DNA of 64,000 nt from Bradyrhizobium sp. SK17 (GTDB lineage: Bacteria; Pseudomonadota; Alphaproteobacteria; Rhizobiales; Xanthobacteraceae). A model generated the notes under the pieces. That model was not told the origin of the DNA. It made no database searches and worked only from the letters and a program-made list of their open reading frames with translations. A program made the translations under genes and the position numbers. The stretch is taken from assembly GCF_002831585.1 (NCBI RefSeq), contig NZ_CP025113.1, positions 7,331,001-7,395,000 of the forward strand, in the 5' to 3' direction. The number at the start of each line of letters is the position of its first letter. The first letter of the stretch is position 1. Shown piece by piece: positions 60,982 through 64,000 of the stretch.

Positions 60982-61072
60982 CCGTAGGGTGGGCAAAGGA
61001 GCGCAGCGACGTGCCCACCATCAAGTGACGTGCGCGCGATGGTGGGCACGCTGCGCTTTGCCCACCCTACGG
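60982..61072. repeat. Palindromic intergenic repeat, CCGTAGGGTGGGCAAAG family
   Basis: CCGTAGGGTGGGCAAAG and GTGCCCACCA on the left pair with TGGTGGGCAC and CTTTGCCCACCCTACGG on the right. About 91 bp, immediately downstream of the LivK-type gene on its strand. Confidence 0.93.
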
Positions 61073-61088
61073 TTTTGCATTTCGGCGG

Positions 61089-62285
61089 CTACTTGTCGCT
61101 CAGCACGTCGCCGAACAACGCCCACGACTTGCCGTCGAACCGCGCCATCTGGATTTGGCGGATCGGCGTGACGTTGTCGGGCTCGGTCTGCACCTTGATG
61201 CCCGGCAGCAGCATCGGCAGTTCGAGCGGCTTCAGATTGGTCGCCTGCTTGATGATGTTGTCGCGGCTGTAGTCGCCGTTGCAGTTCTTCAGCACCGCCG
61301 TCATGACCTGCGCGACCGTGTAGCCCTGCACGTTGAACAGATCGCCCGGGCTCGCATTGGGCTGGTACTTCTTCATCCAGGCCGCGAATTCCTTCTGCCC
61401 GGCATCGTCGGCCCAGCGCGGATCGGTCGGGTCCTTCAGATAGAGGCCGGTCACGACACCGATGACGTTCTCGAGCCCGGCCGGCTCGAGCACCGCGGAG
61501 ACCGAGTTGGAAACGGTCGGCAGGATGGTGAGCGGCTTCCAGCCCATGCTCGCCGCCTTGCGCAGCGCTTGCGCCGCGAATTTCGGCGTCGCCTCGGCGA
61601 AGAACACATCCGCGCCGGATTCCCGCATCGTCACCATCTGGGAATCGATGGTCGGGTCCGACGTCAGATAGGTGGTCTCCGCGACGATCTGGCCGACATG
61701 CTCGCCGAGTCCGTCCTTGAAGCCCTTGAGATAGTCCTTGCCGGCGTCCTCGTTCGGCGTGATGACCGCGATCTTGGCGTCCGGCTTGGTCTTCAGGATG
61801 TACTTTGCGTAGAGCCGGCCTTCGAGCTCGTAGGTCGGATTGAAGCCGACCGTCCACGGGAACTGCTTCGGATCGTTCCAGCGCGTCGCGCCTGACGACA
61901 CGAACAGCTGCGGCACCTTCTTGATGTTCAGATACTTCTGCACGGCGATGTTGGGCGCGGTGCCGACCGCGCTGAAGATCGCAAGCACCTCGTCCTGTTC
62001 CACCAGCTTGCGGGTCTGCTCGACCGTCTTCGATGGCGAGTAGGCGTCGTCGAGACTCTCGAAGTCGATCTTGCGGCCGTCGATGCCGCCCTGATCGTTG
62101 AGCATCTGGAAGTACGCCTCCTCGGCACGCGCGATGGTGCCGTAGGCCGATGCCGGGCCGCTGTAGGGCGCGGTGTTGCCGATCTTGATCGTGCTCTCGG
62201 CTGCAATGGATGGCGCGAACGATGAGGCCGTGAGCACGATGAAGGCGAAAAGGCCCGCTAGGCGAAAGCGAGTTGACAAGGGCAT
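61089..62285 (-). CDS. ABC transporter substrate-binding protein, LivK type (orphan)
   Basis: A 398-residue periplasmic type I binding protein. The signal peptide is LAGLFAFIVLTASSFAPSIA. STIKIGNTAPYSGPASAYGT, MLNDQGGIDGRKIDFESLDD and KIAVITPNEDAGKDYLKGFK track the protein at 11730-12968 closely, so the two are paralogues that diverged in ligand. No transporter genes adjoin it. It may feed a shared LIV-type permease encoded elsewhere, or sense a ligand. Confidence 0.92.
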   Translation of the reverse strand: MPLSTRFRLAGLFAFIVLTASSFAPSIAAESTIKIGNTAPYSGPASAYGTIARAEEAYFQMLNDQGGIDGRKIDFESLDDAYSPSKTVEQTRKLVEQDEVLAIFSAVGTAPNIAVQKYLNIKKVPQLFVSSGATRWNDPKQFPWTVGFNPTYELEGRLYAKYILKTKPDAKIAVITPNEDAGKDYLKGFKDGLGEHVGQIVAETTYLTSDPTIDSQMVTMRESGADVFFAEATPKFAAQALRKAASMGWKPLTILPTVSNSVSAVLEPAGLENVIGVVTGLYLKDPTDPRWADDAGQKEFAAWMKKYQPNASPGDLFNVQGYTVAQVMTAVLKNCNGDYSRDNIIKQATNLKPLELPMLLPGIKVQTEPDNVTPIRQIQMARFDGKSWALFGDVLSDK

Positions 62286-62493
62286 ATCCTGTTCTTGGTT
62301 TTCTTGACGCGGCGCACATTATCAATCGCGCCCGCGCAGGCAATCACCAAGAAGCTTGCGCATGCCTGCATCACGCTCGTGCGGAACGTGATGCAGCTTC
62401 AAAACTCGCAGATGTGCCGAGAAGTTCGCTGAGCGAGACCGGCATTCCGCGCGGCGGTCCAGCGCCGCGCTCGCTATTACGAATGCGTCGTCC

Positions 62494-64000
62494 TCAAGCC
62501 GCGACCGCTGCCGCGCGCGGGCTGACGACGTATTCCTTCAGCACCTTGTCGGTGCCGTCGACCTCGGTCAGCGCCACGTCGTAGGTCCAGAGATCGGCGA
62601 GGTGTTGCAGCACGCGGCGCGTATCGGTCTCGTTGAGCTGTGCGCCCTTCACGGTGGTGTGACGCAGCATCAGGCGTCGATCGCCGTCGAGATCGACGTC
62701 CACGACCTCAATATTGGCATCGACGAATCCGACGTCGTATTGCCGCGCCAGTTCGCGGCGCACCCGGCGGTAGCCGCGCTCGTCATGGATCGCATCGACC
62801 TTGATTCCCTGGCTTTCGGCGGGGTCGTCGTGCAGGTGGAACATGCGGAAGCGACGGATCAGCGCCGGGCTGAGGAACTGGTTGATGAAGCTCTCGTCGC
62901 GATAGTTGCTCCAGATCTCGCGCAGCACGCCCTCGACGTCGCCCTTGCCGGCGATGTCGGGGAACCATTGACGATCCTCGTCCTCCGGCGTCTTCACGAT
63001 CCGCTCGATGTCCTGCATCATCGCGAAGCCGAGCGCATAGGGATTGAAACCGGAATAGCGGCGGTCGTCGAACTCGGGCTGGAACACCACATTGGTGTGC
63101 GATTGCAGGAATTCGAGGAAATTACCGTCGGTGATCCGGCCCTGCTGATGCAGCCGGCTCATGATGCGGTAATGCACGTAGGTCGCCGTACCCTCGTTCA
63201 TCACCTTGGTCTGCCCTTGCGGATAGAAATACTGCGCGATGTGACGCACGATGCGAATGAGCTCGCGCTGCCATGGCGCAAGGCGCGGCGCGGTCTTCTC
63301 GAGGAAATAGAGGATGTTCTCCTGCGGCAGGCCGAGCAGCGCACGGCGCCGCTCCGCAGTGAGCGCGGCCTTGGTCTTGGCCTTGGTGTTCGGCACCGTC
63401 CGCCACAGATCGTTGAACACGGCCTCCTCGTGCTGGCGGCGCTCGCCGGCGCGCTTCTCCTCGGCGCGCAGGTCGAGCGTCTTCTTGCCGGGATAGCGGT
63501 CGACACCATGCGACATCAGCGCATGCGCGGCATCCAGCGTCCGCTCCACGGTCTCGCGGCCGTGGCGGTCCTCGCAGGCCGCGATATAGCCCTTGGCGAA
63601 TTCGAGATAGTCGAGGATGCCGTCGGCATCGGTCCACTGCTTGAACAGATAGTTGTTCTTGAAGAAGTGATTGTGCCCGAACGCGGCGTGCGCGATCACC
63701 AGCGTCTGCATCGTCGCGGTGTTCTCCTCCATCAGGTAGGAGATGCACGGCGAGGAATTGATCACGATCTCATAGGCGAGCCCCATCAGGCCCTTGCGAT
63801 AGGATGCTTCCTGGAAGGCGAACTGCTTGCCGAACGACCAGTGCTTGTAGAACAGCGGCATGCCGACCGAGGAATAGGCGTCGAGCATCTGCTCGGCGGT
63901 GATCACCTCGATCTGATTGGGATAGACGTCGAGCCCGAGCTCCTTGCGCGCGATCTGCTCGCAGGCATCGTGGATCCGCTGCAACGTCTGGAAATCCCAG
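62494..64000 (-). CDS. SpoVR family protein (N-terminus beyond right edge)
   Basis: At least 502 residues are visible; the frame is open across the window end (WDFQTLQRIHDAC), so the start is outside. The SpoVR hallmark segments are present: LGLDVYPNQIEVITAEQMLD, MPLFYKHWSFGKQFAFQEAS, INSSPCISYLMEENTATMQT and HAAFGHNHFFKNNYLFKQWT, with the conserved His residues. In non-sporulating Proteobacteria SpoVR is encoded with PrkA kinase and a YeaH/DUF444 protein; those would lie past the edge, upstream. Function is unknown, linked to stress or nitrogen starvation. Confidence 0.95.
   Translation of the reverse strand, partial: WDFQTLQRIHDACEQIARKELGLDVYPNQIEVITAEQMLDAYSSVGMPLFYKHWSFGKQFAFQEASYRKGLMGLAYEIVINSSPCISYLMEENTATMQTLVIAHAAFGHNHFFKNNYLFKQWTDADGILDYLEFAKGYIAACEDRHGRETVERTLDAAHALMSHGVDRYPGKKTLDLRAEEKRAGERRQHEEAVFNDLWRTVPNTKAKTKAALTAERRRALLGLPQENILYFLEKTAPRLAPWQRELIRIVRHIAQYFYPQGQTKVMNEGTATYVHYRIMSRLHQQGRITDGNFLEFLQSHTNVVFQPEFDDRRYSGFNPYALGFAMMQDIERIVKTPEDEDRQWFPDIAGKGDVEGVLREIWSNYRDESFINQFLSPALIRRFRMFHLHDDPAESQGIKVDAIHDERGYRRVRRELARQYDVGFVDANIEVVDVDLDGDRRLMLRHTTVKGAQLNETDTRRVLQHLADLWTYDVALTEVDGTDKVLKEYVVSPRAAAVAA

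Noticed and set aside
1..64000. tRNA, rRNA, riboswitch and integrase attachment sites
   Set aside because: None was recognised by eye; a covariance-model search would be needed to exclude small RNAs.

Overview
The window reads as chromosomal DNA of a Bradyrhizobium-type alphaproteobacterium (Rhizobiales). The evidence is high G+C, gene content typical of that group (glyQ-glyS next to ppdK, DUF1236, DUF3297, DUF6894, an Omp25/RopB-like barrel), a D-tartrate dehydratase whose catalytic residue positions match the B. japonicum enzyme, and many dispersed palindromic intergenic repeats of the kind that fill Bradyrhizobium genomes. No rRNA, tRNA, CRISPR array, transposase or phage gene was recognised. 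The assignment is inference from gene content; no database search was run.

Layout. 0-9.3 kb: minus-strand housekeeping block (5' part of ppdK with a Lys/Ala/Pro-rich N-terminal tail, DUF3096 microprotein, a secreted DUF1236 protein, an internally duplicated protein of unknown function, a methyltransferase, glyS, glyQ, an S49 peptidase, a TrmN6-like methyltransferase, DUF2007). 9.4-19.3 kb: long-chain polyprenyl diphosphate synthase, AraC/GyrI regulator, an orphan LivK-type binding protein, an enolase-superfamily enzyme, a cupin, a GST, intracellular PHB depolymerase, and a molybdate-type binding protein. 19.4-28.3 kb: a formate/nitrite channel followed by a PP2C phosphatase-Ser/Thr kinase fusion, an amino-acid binding protein, a divergent MFS/AraC pair, malonyl-CoA decarboxylase, and a membrane protein behind a tandem operator. 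28.9-36.2 kb: outer-membrane barrel, tarD, DUF3297, glutathione peroxidase, amidase, diheme cytochrome c and a sorbosone-dehydrogenase-like PQQ enzyme.

36.3-40.9 kb holds a complete pqqABCDE operon ending in an overlapping alpha/beta-hydrolase (proline iminopeptidase-like) gene. It lies beside the cytochrome c and PQQ-type dehydrogenase genes, so cofactor synthesis, enzyme and electron acceptor are together. About 41.0-46.8 kb is an accessory patch: lower G+C in places, four copies of one ~95-bp palindromic element, a decayed duplicate of the iminopeptidase gene, an aroE cut off at its 3' end by a repeat, an L,D-transpeptidase paralogue lacking usual active-site residues, a GNAT, orphan hypotheticals and a DMP19/DUF4375-type protein whose stop codon lies in a repeat.

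46.9-64 kb: LysR-epimerase-DoxX cluster; a minus-strand cluster of three exported proteins (caspase-fold protein lacking both catalytic residues with a long Pro/Ala tail, DUF1800, DUF1501), which is the best candidate here for an undescribed system; a three-gene 2-oxoacid oxidoreductase operon (GltD-like FAD/Fe-S protein, KorA, KorB) with a repeat between korA and korB; a second orphan LivK protein; and a SpoVR gene running off the right edge.
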